From Pandoraea sp. ASV26 (GTDB lineage: Bacteria > Pseudomonadota > Gammaproteobacteria > Burkholderiales > Burkholderiaceae), in assembly GCF_016428915.1 (NCBI RefSeq), contig NZ_JAELTP010000013.1, positions 1 to 64,000 on the forward strand: DNA of 64,000 nt. Reading direction: 5' to 3'. The notes beneath the pieces are model-generated. The model saw only the letters and a list, made by a program, of their open reading frames with translations, ran no database searches and had not been told where the DNA came from. Shown here in pieces: positions 17,362 to 27,093 of the stretch. The position numbers were made by a program, and so were the translations under genes. Positions within the stretch are counted from its first letter, which is position 1, and every line of letters begins with the position of its first letter.

Positions 17362-19050
17362 ATGGAGGTAGTCTACACAGCGCTCATCCTGCTGTTCGTG
17401 GTGGCGCTGACCGGCGTGCTGGTCAGCTACCTCCGGTTCCTGCCGGTGCCGCTCGTGCAGATCGCTGTGGGCGCCGCGCTCGCTTATCCGGGCGCGGGGC
17501 TGCACATCGATCTCGATCCCGAGATTTTCTTCCTGCTGTTCATCCCGCCACTGCTCTTCGCCGACGGCTGGCGCATGCCCAAACGCGAGTTCTGGCATCT
17601 GCGCGTGCCGATCATCGCAATGGCGCTCGGCCTCGTGATCTTCACGGTGCTCGGCGTGGGCTATTTCATCCACTGGATGATTCCGTCGATTCCGCTCGCC
17701 GTGGCGTTCGCGCTCGGTGGCGTGCTCTCGCCCACCGATGCCGTGGCCGTCTCCGCCCTCACCGGACGCATGCGCATGCCCACGCGGCTCATGCACGTGC
17801 TGGAGGGCGAGGCGATGATGAACGACGCGTCGGGCCTCGTCGTCTTCAAGTTCGCCATCGTTGCCGCCACCACGGGACTCTTTTCCATTGGTAACGCCAC
17901 GTTCTCCTTTTTCGTCATCGCGCTGGGCGGCCTGCTCGCCGGCTGGGCCGTGACGTGGCTTTTCACGCAATTCCATCGTCGCGTGATCGACGCGAGCACG
18001 GAAGAGCCCGCGACCGTCGTGCTGCTCCTGCTGCTCATGCCGTTCGCCGCCTATCTGCTCGCGGAGCATTTCGGTTTCTCGGGCATTCTCGCCGCGGTCG
18101 CCGCCGGTATGACGGTCAGCTCGACCGAACTGCTCAACTCCCGTACGGCCACGCGCATTCTCGGTAACGGCGTGTGGTCGATGCTCGAGTTCGTGTTCAA
18201 CGGCGCCGTGTTCGTGCTGCTCGGCCTGCAATTGCCCGACATCGTGCGCGCCGCACTGCGCCCGAGCGAGCATCTGTGGGGAACCTTCGTCAATCTCGGC
18301 GAGTTGATGTTCTACGTCGGCGCGATTTCGGCGGTGCTCATCGTCTTGCGCTTCTGCTGGGTGTGGGTGGCGTGGCGGGTGATGTATTACCTTGGCATGC
18401 GACGCGGTGAGATCACGATGAAGCCGGGCATTCGCTTTACCGGCGTGACGGCCCTCTCGGGTGTGCGCGGCGCGGTCACGCTGGCCGGCGCGCTCTCGGT
18501 GCCGCTGGCCTTGCCCGGCGGCGCGCCATTCCCGGGACGCGATCTGCTGATCTTTCTGGCCGCCGGTGTGATCCTGCTGTCGCTCATCGGCGGCAGCCTC
18601 GGCTTGCCGGTCCTGCTGCGCGGCGTGCGCTGGCCAACCGAGAACCTGCGCGATCGCGAGATGGGCGAGGCGCGAGTGGCCGCCTCGGAAGCCGCGATTC
18701 GCGCCGTCGAATCATTGCAGAAAGTGATTACGAAGTCGGGCGACGAACTCGATACCGCCGTGTGTGCCGAAGCGGCCGCGCGGGTGATGGGACGTTACCG
18801 CCGCACGCTCAACGCGGCAACCGCGACGGACGAGACGCGTGAGCGCGCGGTGCGCGAGGTCGAAGTCGAGCGACGCTTGCGGGCGGCGGCGTTGCAGGCC
18901 GAACGGGTGGAGCTCTCGCGTCTGCGCATCACCCATCGCATCAACGACGAGACGTTGCGCGAATTGCTCAGCGAGATCGACTTCGCCGAACTCGCGCTCG
19001 GACCGGTCGACCCAGCCACCGGCAAACGCACGAAGCACAAGAAGCACTGA
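17362..19050 (+). CDS. CPA1 family Na+/H+ antiporter (NhaP-like)
   Basis: 562 residues from ATG 17362, preceded by GGAGGT. About 12 transmembrane segments occupy residues 1-420. The characteristic ion-site motifs are present: VLSPTDAVAVSALTGRM near 117-133 and LEGEAMMNDASGLVVFKFA near 140-160 with the conserved Asn-Asp. A charged cytoplasmic tail (about 430-562) ends in a lysine-rich TKHKKH. It exchanges Na+ (or K+) for protons across the inner membrane. It is likely cotranscribed with the large oxidoreductase upstream. Confidence 0.9.
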   Translation: MEVVYTALILLFVVALTGVLVSYLRFLPVPLVQIAVGAALAYPGAGLHIDLDPEIFFLLFIPPLLFADGWRMPKREFWHLRVPIIAMALGLVIFTVLGVGYFIHWMIPSIPLAVAFALGGVLSPTDAVAVSALTGRMRMPTRLMHVLEGEAMMNDASGLVVFKFAIVAATTGLFSIGNATFSFFVIALGGLLAGWAVTWLFTQFHRRVIDASTEEPATVVLLLLLMPFAAYLLAEHFGFSGILAAVAAGMTVSSTELLNSRTATRILGNGVWSMLEFVFNGAVFVLLGLQLPDIVRAALRPSEHLWGTFVNLGELMFYVGAISAVLIVLRFCWVWVAWRVMYYLGMRRGEITMKPGIRFTGVTALSGVRGAVTLAGALSVPLALPGGAPFPGRDLLIFLAAGVILLSLIGGSLGLPVLLRGVRWPTENLRDREMGEARVAASEAAIRAVESLQKVITKSGDELDTAVCAEAAARVMGRYRRTLNAATATDETRERAVREVEVERRLRAAALQAERVELSRLRITHRINDETLRELLSEIDFAELALGPVDPATGKRTKHKKH

Positions 19051-19064
19051 CGCGAGCCGTTCCG

Positions 19065-19091
19065 GGTGGAATCGGTGGAATCGGTGGATTC
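19065..19091. repeat. 9-bp tandem repeat, three copies
   Basis: GGTGGAATC is repeated at 19065-19073 and 19074-19082, then GGTGGATTC at 19083-19091, in the 74-bp gap upstream of the HIT gene. Confidence 0.9.
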
Positions 19092-19124
19092 GACGCATGG
19101 CAGACAAACGAAGGGAGAACGATC

Positions 19125-19562
19125 ATGGAATGTCCGTTTTGCGCCGGTGATGGCGGCGAAGTCGTGTGGCGCGATCCGGTGCTGCGCGTGGTGCTGGCGA
19201 ACGAAAACGGGTACCCGGGCTTCGCGCGGGTGATCTGGCATGCCCATGTTGCGGAAATGAGCGATCTGCCCGAGGCCGCGCGCGAGCATGTGATGCGTGT
19301 GGTGTTTGGCGTCGAGACGGCGCAGCGCACGGTCATGTCGCCCGACAAGGTGAACGTGGCCAGTCTGGGCAATATGGTGCCGCACGTGCATTGGCACGTC
19401 ATTCCGCGATATCGGGACGACGTCCATTTCCCCGGCTCGGTCTGGAGTGCGCCGCAACGCGAGGTGCCGCACACCGTACTCGCCGAGCGCGCCGCCTGGA
19501 TGCCCGCGCTGCGCGAGGCTATCGTGGCAGAATTGGACCGCGTTCCGGCATGGCCGGCATGA
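19125..19562 (+). CDS. HIT family protein (nucleotide hydrolase/transferase)
   Basis: 145 residues. The histidine triad is HVHWHV (H87, H89, H91). A CPFC pair at residues 3-6 is a typical N-terminal zinc half-site of this family. HIT proteins cleave phosphoramidate or phosphoanhydride bonds of nucleotides. AAGGGAG lies upstream of the ATG. It precedes the DUF971 and ubiE genes on the same strand, 79 bases from the next gene. The substrate is unknown. Confidence 0.9.
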   Translation: MECPFCAGDGGEVVWRDPVLRVVLANENGYPGFARVIWHAHVAEMSDLPEAAREHVMRVVFGVETAQRTVMSPDKVNVASLGNMVPHVHWHVIPRYRDDVHFPGSVWSAPQREVPHTVLAERAAWMPALREAIVAELDRVPAWPA

Positions 19563-19641
19563 CCGTTGGGATCTGAGCGGCTATACTGCCGGCCGATGCG
19601 TCGCATGCCGGCGCACCGACCGATTTTTCTGGAGCAAGACC

Positions 19642-20055
19642 ATGGCTGGGCTGGAGAAAGACACGCCGATTCCCGTCTCCCTGACGCTGCATCGCGCATC
19701 CAAGGTGCTGGAACTTGGTTACGAGGACGGCACACACTACCGCCTGCCGTTTGAATTGCTGCGCGTACTCTCGCCGTCGGCGGAAGTGCGCGGTCACGGG
19801 CCGGGGCAGGAGACGCTGCAAACCGGCAAGCGTGACGTCACGCTCAACGGCCTCGAGCCGATCGGCAACTACGCGGTGCGCCCGGTCTTTTCGGACGGAC
19901 ACGACACCGGCATCTATTCGTGGGATTACCTCTACGAGCTGTGCGTGCGTCAGGACGCGCTGTGGCAGGAATACCTGGACAAGCTCGCGGCGGCGGGTGT
20001 CGATCGCGACACGCCGATGCCGTCGCCGGCTGCCGGTGGCTGTCACCACCATTGA
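19642..20055 (+). CDS. DUF971 domain protein (gamma-butyrobetaine hydroxylase N-terminal-like)
   Basis: 137 residues from ATG 19642 with GGAGC upstream. The core [33 protein letters not shown] and [27 protein letters not shown] matches the small DUF971 fold, related to the N-terminal domain of gamma-butyrobetaine hydroxylase and implicated in Fe-S biology. The C-terminus ends in GGCHHH, a short Cys/His tail that could bind metal. The gene lies 58 bases before ubiE, an arrangement common in beta-proteobacteria. Function is not established. Confidence 0.85.
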   Translation: MAGLEKDTPIPVSLTLHRASKVLELGYEDGTHYRLPFELLRVLSPSAEVRGHGPGQETLQTGKRDVTLNGLEPIGNYAVRPVFSDGHDTGIYSWDYLYELCVRQDALWQEYLDKLAAAGVDRDTPMPSPAAGGCHHH

Positions 20056-20113
20056 GGCCCCGGCGGGGCGTGCATCTGAGTGTGCGCCCGCTTACATGAT
20101 TTGGGAGATTGCA

Positions 20114-20848
20114 ATGGGCCAACAGACCCACTTCGGTTATGAAACCGTCGACGAGAAGGAAAAGGCCGGCAAGGTCGCCGAGGTGTTCCATTCGGTCGCG
20201 AGCAAGTACGACATCATGAACGACCTGATGTCGGGTGGCCTGCACCGGATCTGGAAAGCCTTCACGATCGGACGCGCCGCCGTGCGCCCCGGCTTCAAGG
20301 TGCTCGACATCGCGGGCGGTACCGGCGACCTGTCGAAGGCGTTCGCCCGTGCGGCGGGCCCGACCGGCGAAGTGTGGCTCACCGACATCAACGAATCGAT
20401 GCTGCGCGTTGGGCGCGATCGTCTGCTCGACGCAGGCATCGTCACGCCGTCGCTGCTGTGTGACGCCGAGAAGCTGCCGTTCCCGTCGAATTATTTCGAC
20501 GTGGTGACCGTGGCGTTCGGGCTGCGCAACATGACGCATAAGGACGCCGCCCTCGCGGAAATGCGCCGCGTCATCAAGCCGGGCGGCAAGGTGATGGTGC
20601 TGGAGTTCTCGAAAGTCTGGCAGCCGCTCGAAAAGGCGTACGACACCTATTCGTTCAAGGTGCTGCCGTGGCTCGGTTCGCGCATTGCGGGCGACGCAGA
20701 TAGCTACCGCTATCTGGCCGAGTCGATTCGCATGCACCCGGACCAGGAAACGCTCAAGACGATGATGGAAGAGGTCGGCCTGGAGCGTGTGGAGTACCAC
20801 AACCTGAGCGCCGGCGTGGTCGCGCTTCACATCGGCCGCAAGTTCTGA
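20114..20848 (+). CDS. ubiE: Ubiquinone/menaquinone C-methyltransferase UbiE
   Basis: 244 residues from ATG 20114, with GGGAGA upstream; the open frame continues 5' but only the ATG start gives the conserved N-terminus. SAM-dependent C-methylation in ubiquinone synthesis. [24 protein letters not shown] (residues 26 onward), the SAM loop [15 protein letters not shown] and [14 protein letters not shown] are clear UbiE signatures, and the C-terminus ends in ALHIGRKF. ubiJ and ubiB follow, separated by a Tim44-like gene and two terminators. Confidence 0.96.
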   Translation: MGQQTHFGYETVDEKEKAGKVAEVFHSVASKYDIMNDLMSGGLHRIWKAFTIGRAAVRPGFKVLDIAGGTGDLSKAFARAAGPTGEVWLTDINESMLRVGRDRLLDAGIVTPSLLCDAEKLPFPSNYFDVVTVAFGLRNMTHKDAALAEMRRVIKPGGKVMVLEFSKVWQPLEKAYDTYSFKVLPWLGSRIAGDADSYRYLAESIRMHPDQETLKTMMEEVGLERVEYHNLSAGVVALHIGRKF

Positions 20849-20882
20849 CGCGTTGGAAAACTAAGCACTTACTTACCTGATT

Positions 20883-20930
20883 CGCCCCGGCGCCCCGGTT
20901 TGCGGAAAAATACCGCGCCGGGGCGTTTCT
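20883..20930 (+). terminator. Intrinsic terminator after ubiE
   Basis: CGCCCCGGCG (20883-20892) pairs with CGCCGGGGCG (20916-20925), followed by TTTCT. Confidence 0.7.
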
Positions 20931-21068
20931 CTAAGTACAAGCTAATTCTGCTGTGGCAGAATCGGTCGTCGCGTCATCCGGTTTCAGTCAATAAAAAAGC
21001 GCTGAACCATTCGGGTTGACGCTTGTCAGTACACAGCAACCTATAAACTCCACGGAGATACCAGAACG

Positions 21069-22046
21069 ATGTTCCAGTTCCTGAAAAACAAGCTGTTGTT
21101 GGGCGTGGTGGCCGGCGTATTGGCGGTCGGCATGACGATCGCGGACGCTGATGCCAAGCGCGTTGGCGGCGGCCGGAGCATCGGCAAGCAGTCCAACACC
21201 GTGACGCAACGCCAGCAAACGCCGCCGTCGCAAGCCCCGGGCGCTGCGCCGCAACAAGCGGCGCCGGCCGCCGCCGCAGGTGCGGGTGCCGCAGGCGCGG
21301 CCGCCGCAGCCAAGCCGGCCAATCGCTGGCTCGGCCCGATCGCCGGTCTGGCCGCGGGTCTCGGTATCGCGGCGCTGCTGTCGCACTTCGGCATGGGCGG
21401 TGCTTTCGCCAGCATGATGGCCAACGTCATCATCATTGCGCTGATCGCGTTCGCTGCAATTTGGCTCATCCGACGCTTGCGCGGCAATAAGTCGCAGTCG
21501 CAGACGCCGGCCTATGCAGGCGCGGGCAGCGATGCGTCGAACAATGCCCTGCGCCAGTCGTGGGACAACCAGTCGCAACCGTCGTCGCAACCGGCATCGT
21601 CCGCTCAGCCGTCGCTGTCGGCTGTACCGGCAGCCGCTGCGGGTGCTGCTACCGCTGCCACTGGTCCGTTCGGTGTGCCGGCCGGCTTCGATGCCGAGGG
21701 TTTCCTGCGCAGCGCCAAGGTGTACTTCAACCGTCTGCAAGCCGCATGGGACAAGGGCGATCAAGCCGATATCAACGAGTTCACGACGCCGCAGATGTTC
21801 GCGGAAATCAAGATGGACCTCGAAGAGCGCGGCAAGTCGACCAACCGTACGGACGTCGTGCAGCTCGACGCCGAACTGCTCGGCATCGAGCAAACGGCCA
21901 CCGAGTACATGGCAAGCGTTCGCTTCTCCGGTCTGATCCGCGAAGCCGAAGGCGCGCCGGCCGAGCCGTTCAATGAGGTGTGGAACCTGACCAAGCCGGT
22001 GGCCGGCAGCGGTGGTTGGGTACTCGCCGGCATTCAGCAGCTCTAA
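21069..22046 (+). CDS. Tim44-like domain membrane protein
   Basis: 325 residues, with CGGAG upstream. Residues 1-28 form an N-terminal hydrophobic segment ending in DADAKR, which may be a signal peptide. A low-complexity Ala/Gln/Pro linker follows at about 40-85, then two hydrophobic segments (WLGPIAGLAAGLGIAALLSHFG; MMANVIIIALIAFAAIWLIRRL). A second Ser/Gln/Ala linker leads to a C-terminal Tim44/TIM44-like domain (about 205-325: FLRSAKVYFNRLQAAWDKGDQADINEFTTPQMF). Bacterial Tim44-like proteins are membrane anchored and of unclear role. The position between ubiE and ubiJ is notable, but its own terminator suggests separate transcription. Confidence 0.88.
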   Translation: MFQFLKNKLLLGVVAGVLAVGMTIADADAKRVGGGRSIGKQSNTVTQRQQTPPSQAPGAAPQQAAPAAAAGAGAAGAAAAAKPANRWLGPIAGLAAGLGIAALLSHFGMGGAFASMMANVIIIALIAFAAIWLIRRLRGNKSQSQTPAYAGAGSDASNNALRQSWDNQSQPSSQPASSAQPSLSAVPAAAAGAATAATGPFGVPAGFDAEGFLRSAKVYFNRLQAAWDKGDQADINEFTTPQMFAEIKMDLEERGKSTNRTDVVQLDAELLGIEQTATEYMASVRFSGLIREAEGAPAEPFNEVWNLTKPVAGSGGWVLAGIQQL

Positions 22047-22095
22047 GCCAACGTTAAGCCTGGCGACGTTTTTGTCGTAACCTGCCTTACAATGA

Positions 22096-22130
22096 GAGCC
22101 CGCGTTTGAAGCGCGGGCTCTTTTGTTTTT
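22096..22130 (+). terminator. Intrinsic terminator after the Tim44-like gene
   Basis: GAGCCCGCG (22096-22104), loop TTTGAAG and CGCGGGCTC (22112-22120) followed by TTTTGTTTTT. Confidence 0.92.
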
Positions 22131-22203
22131 GCCGTCCGCAATCCGTTGCCGGGCGGCGTCTTTCGGTGCGACCGGTGTTCAGCGCCGGCCGGCCGCCAAG
22201 CTC

Positions 22204-22839
22204 ATGACCGTAGCCGCCAAAGCCTTTGCCGCCACCGTGAACCACTTGCTTGCCCGCGAACCGTGGGCACGTGAGCGTTTGCGCCATCACATCGGTGCGT
22301 CTGCCCGGCTCGCGATGTCGCCGATCGACCTGCGCCTGCGCGTCGGCGACGACGGCTACGTCGCCGCGGCCGAAGCCGACCTGCCTTGCGACGTCAGCAT
22401 CTCGGTGCCGCCTGCGGCGCTCGCCGATTTCGCCAGCGGCGGTCAGGCCGCTGTCATGCGCCACGTCAAGATCGAAGGCGATGCCGAGTTTGCCAACACG
22501 GTGTCCTATCTTGCCCAGCACCTGCGCTGGGAGGTGGCCGAAGACCTGAGCAAGGTGATCGGTGACGCCGCAGCCCATCGGGTGACGCAGACCGGCAAGG
22601 CCGCCGTTGCCAGTGCGCGCCGCACCGGCGACACGCTGGCACGATCGCTCGCCGATTACCTCGTGGAAGAGAATCCGCTGCTCGTGGCGCGCCCGCGCCT
22701 CGATGCCATGCGCACCGATATCGGCACCTTGCGCGACGACCTCGCGCGGCTGGAGAAACGTATCGAGAAGCTGGAACGCCTCAAGGGCGTGAGCGAGGGC
22801 ACCCCGGCCCCGGCACCCCGCACTCACGGAGGCCGCTGA
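22204..22839 (+). CDS. ubiJ: Ubiquinone biosynthesis accessory factor UbiJ (SCP2 domain)
   Basis: 211 residues from ATG 22204 (the frame runs back to 22123). The first two thirds form an SCP2 sterol-carrier-like lipid-binding domain (AVMRHVKIEGDAEFANTVSYLAQHLRWEVAEDLSKVIGD). A C-terminal coiled coil follows (LRDDLARLEKRIEKLERLK). UbiJ binds ubiquinone intermediates and organises the cytoplasmic Ubi complex with UbiK. Its stop is three bases before the ubiB ATG, so the pair is coupled. Confidence 0.9.
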   Translation: MTVAAKAFAATVNHLLAREPWARERLRHHIGASARLAMSPIDLRLRVGDDGYVAAAEADLPCDVSISVPPAALADFASGGQAAVMRHVKIEGDAEFANTVSYLAQHLRWEVAEDLSKVIGDAAAHRVTQTGKAAVASARRTGDTLARSLADYLVEENPLLVARPRLDAMRTDIGTLRDDLARLEKRIEKLERLKGVSEGTPAPAPRTHGGR

Positions 22840-22842
22840 CCG

Positions 22843-24402
22843 ATGCGTCTTCTGCGCCTTATCAAGATCTTTTTCGTCTGCTATCGATACGGGCTCGACG
22901 AGCTGGTGCTCTCGAGCATTCCCCATCCCTTTGCGCGCGGGCTGCTGCGCGTGCTGTCGTTCGGACGCAGCGGGCTGAGAGTCCCGCGTGGCGAGCGCCT
23001 GCGTCTGGCGCTCGAATCGCTGGGGCCGATCTTCGTGAAGTTCGGGCAAGTGCTTTCGACGCGTCGCGATCTGATGCCGCCCGATATCGCCCAGGAACTG
23101 GCCCGTCTGCAAGATCAGGTGCCGCCGTTCGACCCTGAGGTGGCGCGCGCGGCCATCGAGAAGTCGTTGGGGCACCCGCTCGAAGACGTGTTCGTCGAGT
23201 TCGAGCGCACGCCGGTGGCGAGCGCGTCGATCGCACAGGTGCACTTCGCCCGCATTCGCCATGGGGAACACGCGGGCAAGGAAGTTGCGGTCAAGGTGCT
23301 GCGCCCGAACATGCTCAGCGTGATCGACAGCGATCTGGCGCTCATGCGCGATCTGGCCGGCTGGGTGGAGCGGCTGTGGCCGGACGGCAAGCGGCTGAAG
23401 CCGCGCGAAGTGGTCGCCGAATTCGACAAGTATCTGCACGACGAACTCGATCTGATGCGCGAAGCCGCCAATGCGGCGCAGCTTCGCCGCAACTTCATCG
23501 ACTCGGGCATGCTCATGGTGCCCGAGATCTACTGGGAATTCAGTTCCAGCTTCGTTCTGGTGATGGAGCGTATGCACGGCGTGCCGATCAGCCAGATCGA
23601 AGTGCTGCGCGAGGCGGGCGTCGACCTCAAGAAGCTGGCGCGCGAGGGCGTCGAGATCTTCTTCACGCAGTTCCTGCGCGATGGCTTCTTCCACGCCGAC
23701 ATGCATCCGGGCAACATTCTGGTCAGCCTCGACCCCGCAACGTTCGGCCGGTATATCGCGCTCGACTGCGGCATCGTCGGTGCGCTGTCCGAATTCGACA
23801 AGAACTATCTGGCGCAGAACTTCCTCGCTTTCTTCCGTCGCGATTACCACCGGGTGGCGTCGCTGCACCTGGAGTCGGGGTGGGTGCCGCCGGATACGCG
23901 CGTCGAAGAACTGGAAGGCGCGATTCGTGCGGTCTGCGAGCCGTACTTCGACCGGCCGCTCAAGGAAATCTCGCTGGGGCTGGTGCTCATGCGTCTGTTC
24001 CAGACGTCGCGCCGCTTCAACGTCGAGATTCAGCCGCAACTCGTGCTGCTGCAAAAGACGCTGCTCAATATCGAAGGGCTCGGTCGTCAGCTCGATCCGG
24101 ATCTGGATCTGTGGAAGACGGCCAAGCCGTTCCTCGAGCGCTGGATGTCCGAACAGATTGGCCCGCGCGGCTGGCTGGAGCGCCTGAAGGCCGAAGTGCC
24201 GCAGTGGAGCAAGACCATGCCGCAACTGCCGCGTCTCATCCATCAGGCGCTCGCGGCCCATGCGCGTACGCCGGACGAGACGCTGCTGCGCGCATTGCTG
24301 CACGAGCAACGTCGCACCAACCGGCTGCTCACTGGCGCGTTCTGTCTGGTGGGCGGGGTTGCCATCGGCGTGCTGACAGCGTTCTTCTGGCTTTATCGCT
24401 GA
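22843..24402 (+). CDS. ubiB: Ubiquinone biosynthesis protein UbiB (ABC1/ADCK atypical kinase)
   Basis: 519 residues, the usual length being about 530-545. The KxGQ-type signature appears in [19 protein letters not shown] near residue 62. The atypical kinase elements follow: [29 protein letters not shown] (catalytic loop) and LDCGIVG (metal site). The C-terminus has a membrane segment ([15 protein letters not shown]). UbiB is an ATPase that supports extraction or access of lipid-like intermediates. It directly follows ubiJ. Confidence 0.95.
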   Translation: MRLLRLIKIFFVCYRYGLDELVLSSIPHPFARGLLRVLSFGRSGLRVPRGERLRLALESLGPIFVKFGQVLSTRRDLMPPDIAQELARLQDQVPPFDPEVARAAIEKSLGHPLEDVFVEFERTPVASASIAQVHFARIRHGEHAGKEVAVKVLRPNMLSVIDSDLALMRDLAGWVERLWPDGKRLKPREVVAEFDKYLHDELDLMREAANAAQLRRNFIDSGMLMVPEIYWEFSSSFVLVMERMHGVPISQIEVLREAGVDLKKLAREGVEIFFTQFLRDGFFHADMHPGNILVSLDPATFGRYIALDCGIVGALSEFDKNYLAQNFLAFFRRDYHRVASLHLESGWVPPDTRVEELEGAIRAVCEPYFDRPLKEISLGLVLMRLFQTSRRFNVEIQPQLVLLQKTLLNIEGLGRQLDPDLDLWKTAKPFLERWMSEQIGPRGWLERLKAEVPQWSKTMPQLPRLIHQALAAHARTPDETLLRALLHEQRRTNRLLTGAFCLVGGVAIGVLTAFFWLYR

Positions 24403-24422
24403 TTCTCGACCAGGAGCCGACT

Positions 24423-25112
24423 GTGCCCGCCGCCCGGAAGATTCACGTCACCTATGCCGCCCCTCAGGGGGACGACCGCCCGCAGACGGGCGGCGCACCC
24501 TCGGCGCCGTCGTCGGCCCCCTCATTTGCCCATCGCGATCCGTCGCGTGCGGAATTCTGGGACGAGCGCTTCGCAAACGCCTTCATGCCGTGGGACGCCG
24601 CCGGGGTGCCTCAGGCGCTGCGCGACTTCGTGGCGGCCGAGGGCGCGCCGCGCGCCACGCTGATTCCCGGCTGCGGCGCGGCGTACGAAGCCGCCTGGTT
24701 CGACGCGCAAGGCTGGCCGGTGCGGGCGATCGACTTTGCGCCGGTCGCCGTCGCGTCGGCGCAGGCCCAACTGGGACCGCGCGCGTCGCTCGTCGAACAG
24801 GCGGATTTCTTCACCTACACGCCGCCCTTTACGGTCGACGTGGTCTACGAGCGGGCGTTTCTCTGCGCCTTGCCCCGTGCGCTCTGGCAGGACTACGCCC
24901 GCCGGATGGCGCAACTGCTGCCGCAAGGGGCACGTCTGGCCGGATTCTTCTTCCTGAAGGAAACGCCGAAGGGCCCCCCGTTCGGCATCGCGCCGGACGC
25001 ACTCGACGCGTTGCTGGCCAGGGACTTCGTCTGCGAGACGGATCGTCTGGTCGACGACTCGGTGCCGGTCTTTGCCGGGGCGGAGCACTGGATGGTGTGG
25101 CGCCGTCGCTGA
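24423..25112 (+). CDS. Thiopurine S-methyltransferase-family methyltransferase
   Basis: 229 residues from GTG 24423, chosen because AGGAG lies seven bases upstream and it follows ubiB by 20 bases. WDERFANAFMPWDAAGVP near residue 45 and the SAM motif TLIPGCGAAYEAAWF near 80 match the TPMT-like class I methyltransferase family. Members methylate thiols, tellurite, selenium compounds or halides. The N-terminal 40 residues are low-complexity Ala/Ser/Pro. The substrate is unknown; it could be cotranscribed with ubiJB without a shared pathway. Confidence 0.85.
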   Translation: MPAARKIHVTYAAPQGDDRPQTGGAPSAPSSAPSFAHRDPSRAEFWDERFANAFMPWDAAGVPQALRDFVAAEGAPRATLIPGCGAAYEAAWFDAQGWPVRAIDFAPVAVASAQAQLGPRASLVEQADFFTYTPPFTVDVVYERAFLCALPRALWQDYARRMAQLLPQGARLAGFFFLKETPKGPPFGIAPDALDALLARDFVCETDRLVDDSVPVFAGAEHWMVWRRR

Positions 25113-25447
25113 TTCGCAACCTGCCGTTGCGGTGGACCGAGCGCCACGAAACGCTGACGGCAACTACCGGTAAGTCGTTCCAGACGTTAGGTATTTCCCG
25201 ATATTTGCCACGATCCGCACGGGGAATTGTGATTTTTTCCCCGCGCGTCTCTCACGCCGCTATAATCGGCCGAAAATTTTTTCGCCAGGTGGCAAAAACG
25301 GGCGCCCCCGAGCGCTGAATCGCATCAGCCCCGTCATGCACGACCTGATTTTCTGTTGCCCGGAAGGCTGCGGCCCAAGGTTCGGTATCGTTAGCTCGCG
25401 CGGCGGCTTCATGCGGCCGGAACACGCCCGCCGCTAACCACCTTGCC
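25113..25447. other. 335-bp intergenic region before the sodium:solute symporter
   Basis: No gene seen. TATAAT at 25261-25266 is a possible -10 without a clear -35. It is followed by an A/T-rich imperfect hairpin around GAAAATTTTTTCGCC. Confidence 0.4.
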
Positions 25448-26929
25448 ATGACCGTCGCCCTGGGGCTTGGCTGGGGCCGCGTTATGCTGATCTGGTTTGT
25501 CATTCTGTATTGGGTCATTTCGGTGGCCATCGGGCTGTTGGCCGCCCTCAAGGTCCGCAATACCAAAGATTTCACCGTCGCCGGCCGCCGTTTGCCCTAT
25601 GGCATGGTCGTGGCCGTCGTGTTCGCGACGTGGTTCGGCTCGGAAGCGGTGCTCGGCATTCCGGCCACCTTCATCGGCGAAGGGTTGCGCGGCGTGGTCG
25701 CCGATCCGTTCGGCTCGTCGATGTGTCTGGTTCTCGTGGGCCTGTTCTTTGCCCGCAAGCTGTATCGCATGAACCTCATGACGATCGGCGACTTCTACAA
25801 GCTCAAGTACAACCGCACGGTCGAAGTGGTCACGAGTATTGCCATCGTGATCTCGTACCTCGGCTGGGTCGGCGCGCAGATCAAGGCGCTCGGTCTGGTG
25901 TTCCATACGGTATCGGGCGGGGCGATGTCGGAGCCGATGGGCATGATCGTCGGCGCGGTTTCGGTGCTGGCCTACACGCTGCTCGGCGGCATGATTTCGG
26001 TGGCCGTGACCGATTTCATCCAGATGATCATCATCGTCGTGGGTCTGGTGTACATCGCCGTGGTCGTCTCGGGCATGGTGCCGGGCGGGGCGAGCGCCGT
26101 GATCGCACATGCGTCGGAGGCCGGCAAGTTCGTGTTCCTGCCCGAGATGAATCCTGCGGATGTCCTCGCGTTCATCGCCGCGGGCGTCACCATGATGTTC
26201 GGGTCGATTCCGCAGCAGGACGTGTTCCAGCGCGTGATGTCGTCCAAATCCGAGAACATCGCGGTGTCCGGTTCGGTGACGGGCGGTGTGCTGTACTTCA
26301 TCTTCACGTTCATCCCGATCTTCCTTGCCTACTCCGCGTTGCTGATTGCGCCGTCGATGGTGCAGAAGTACATCGGCACCGATCCGCAACAGATTCTGCC
26401 GCAGTTGGTGCTCACTAGCGTGCCGATCGTTGCGCAGGTGATGTTCTTCGGCGCACTGCTCTCGGCGATCAAGAGCTGCGCGTCGGCCACGCTGCTGGCC
26501 CCGTCGGTGACGTTTGCCGAGAACATCATTCGCCCGATGCTCAAGTCGCGCATCGACGACAAACACCTGCTGCGACTCATGCGCCTCGTGGTGCTGTGCT
26601 TCACAGCCCTCGTGCTCGTGTATGCGCTGAATTCGAAGGCGTCGATCTTCCAGATGGTCGAGAGCGCGTACAAGGTCACGCTCGTGTGCTGCTTCGTGCC
26701 GCTGGCGTTCGGCCTGTACTGGAAGCGTTCGAGCTCGCTGGGCGGCACGCTGGCCGTGTTCTTCGGGCTGGTCGTGTGGATCGCTTGCGAAGCGCTGATG
26801 CCCGACGCGCTGGTGCCGCCGCAACTGGCCGGTCTGCTGGCGTCGATCACCGGCATGGTGGTCGGCTCGCTCCTGCAACCTGCGTCGGAGCGCGGCCAGC
26901 CGCCGGAGCAGCAGGTTTCGACGATCTGA
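25448..26929 (+). CDS. Sodium:solute symporter (SSS family)
   Basis: 493 residues from ATG 25448; ATG 25484 is an equally possible start, neither with a good Shine-Dalgarno. About 13 hydrophobic segments. The fold signatures are WFGSEAVLGIPATFIGEGLRG (near 60), the long extension MTIGDFYKLKYNRTVEV (near 110) and FGSIPQQDVFQRVMSSKS (near 255). The family imports organic solutes (proline, pantothenate, acetate and others) with Na+. The substrate is not evident; no metabolic partner gene is adjacent. Confidence 0.88.
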   Translation: MTVALGLGWGRVMLIWFVILYWVISVAIGLLAALKVRNTKDFTVAGRRLPYGMVVAVVFATWFGSEAVLGIPATFIGEGLRGVVADPFGSSMCLVLVGLFFARKLYRMNLMTIGDFYKLKYNRTVEVVTSIAIVISYLGWVGAQIKALGLVFHTVSGGAMSEPMGMIVGAVSVLAYTLLGGMISVAVTDFIQMIIIVVGLVYIAVVVSGMVPGGASAVIAHASEAGKFVFLPEMNPADVLAFIAAGVTMMFGSIPQQDVFQRVMSSKSENIAVSGSVTGGVLYFIFTFIPIFLAYSALLIAPSMVQKYIGTDPQQILPQLVLTSVPIVAQVMFFGALLSAIKSCASATLLAPSVTFAENIIRPMLKSRIDDKHLLRLMRLVVLCFTALVLVYALNSKASIFQMVESAYKVTLVCCFVPLAFGLYWKRSSSLGGTLAVFFGLVVWIACEALMPDALVPPQLAGLLASITGMVVGSLLQPASERGQPPEQQVSTI

Positions 26930-27093
26930 GCGCGGCAGGCGAGAACAGGACACGTGCCCGCGACGCCAAGTGCGGGCACGTCCTGTCTTGATCTTGCGCG
27001 GCCGCGGCCCCATATATCTCCGACAAATCCCGAAAGCCTTGTGAAGCGGTTATAATTCAAGGCTTTGCGCACCTTTTTTCCGTCGGAAGAATC

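Noticed and set aside
13131-17363. 1410-codon minus-strand open frame opposite the FAD/Fe-S oxidoreductase
   Set aside because: The plus-strand protein has clear domains and motifs over the whole length. The antisense frame is a GC-codon-bias shadow rich in Arg, His and Val without recognisable motifs.
22087-24309. 740-codon minus-strand frame opposite ubiJ-ubiB
   Set aside because: Antisense shadow; UbiJ and UbiB signatures are on the plus strand.
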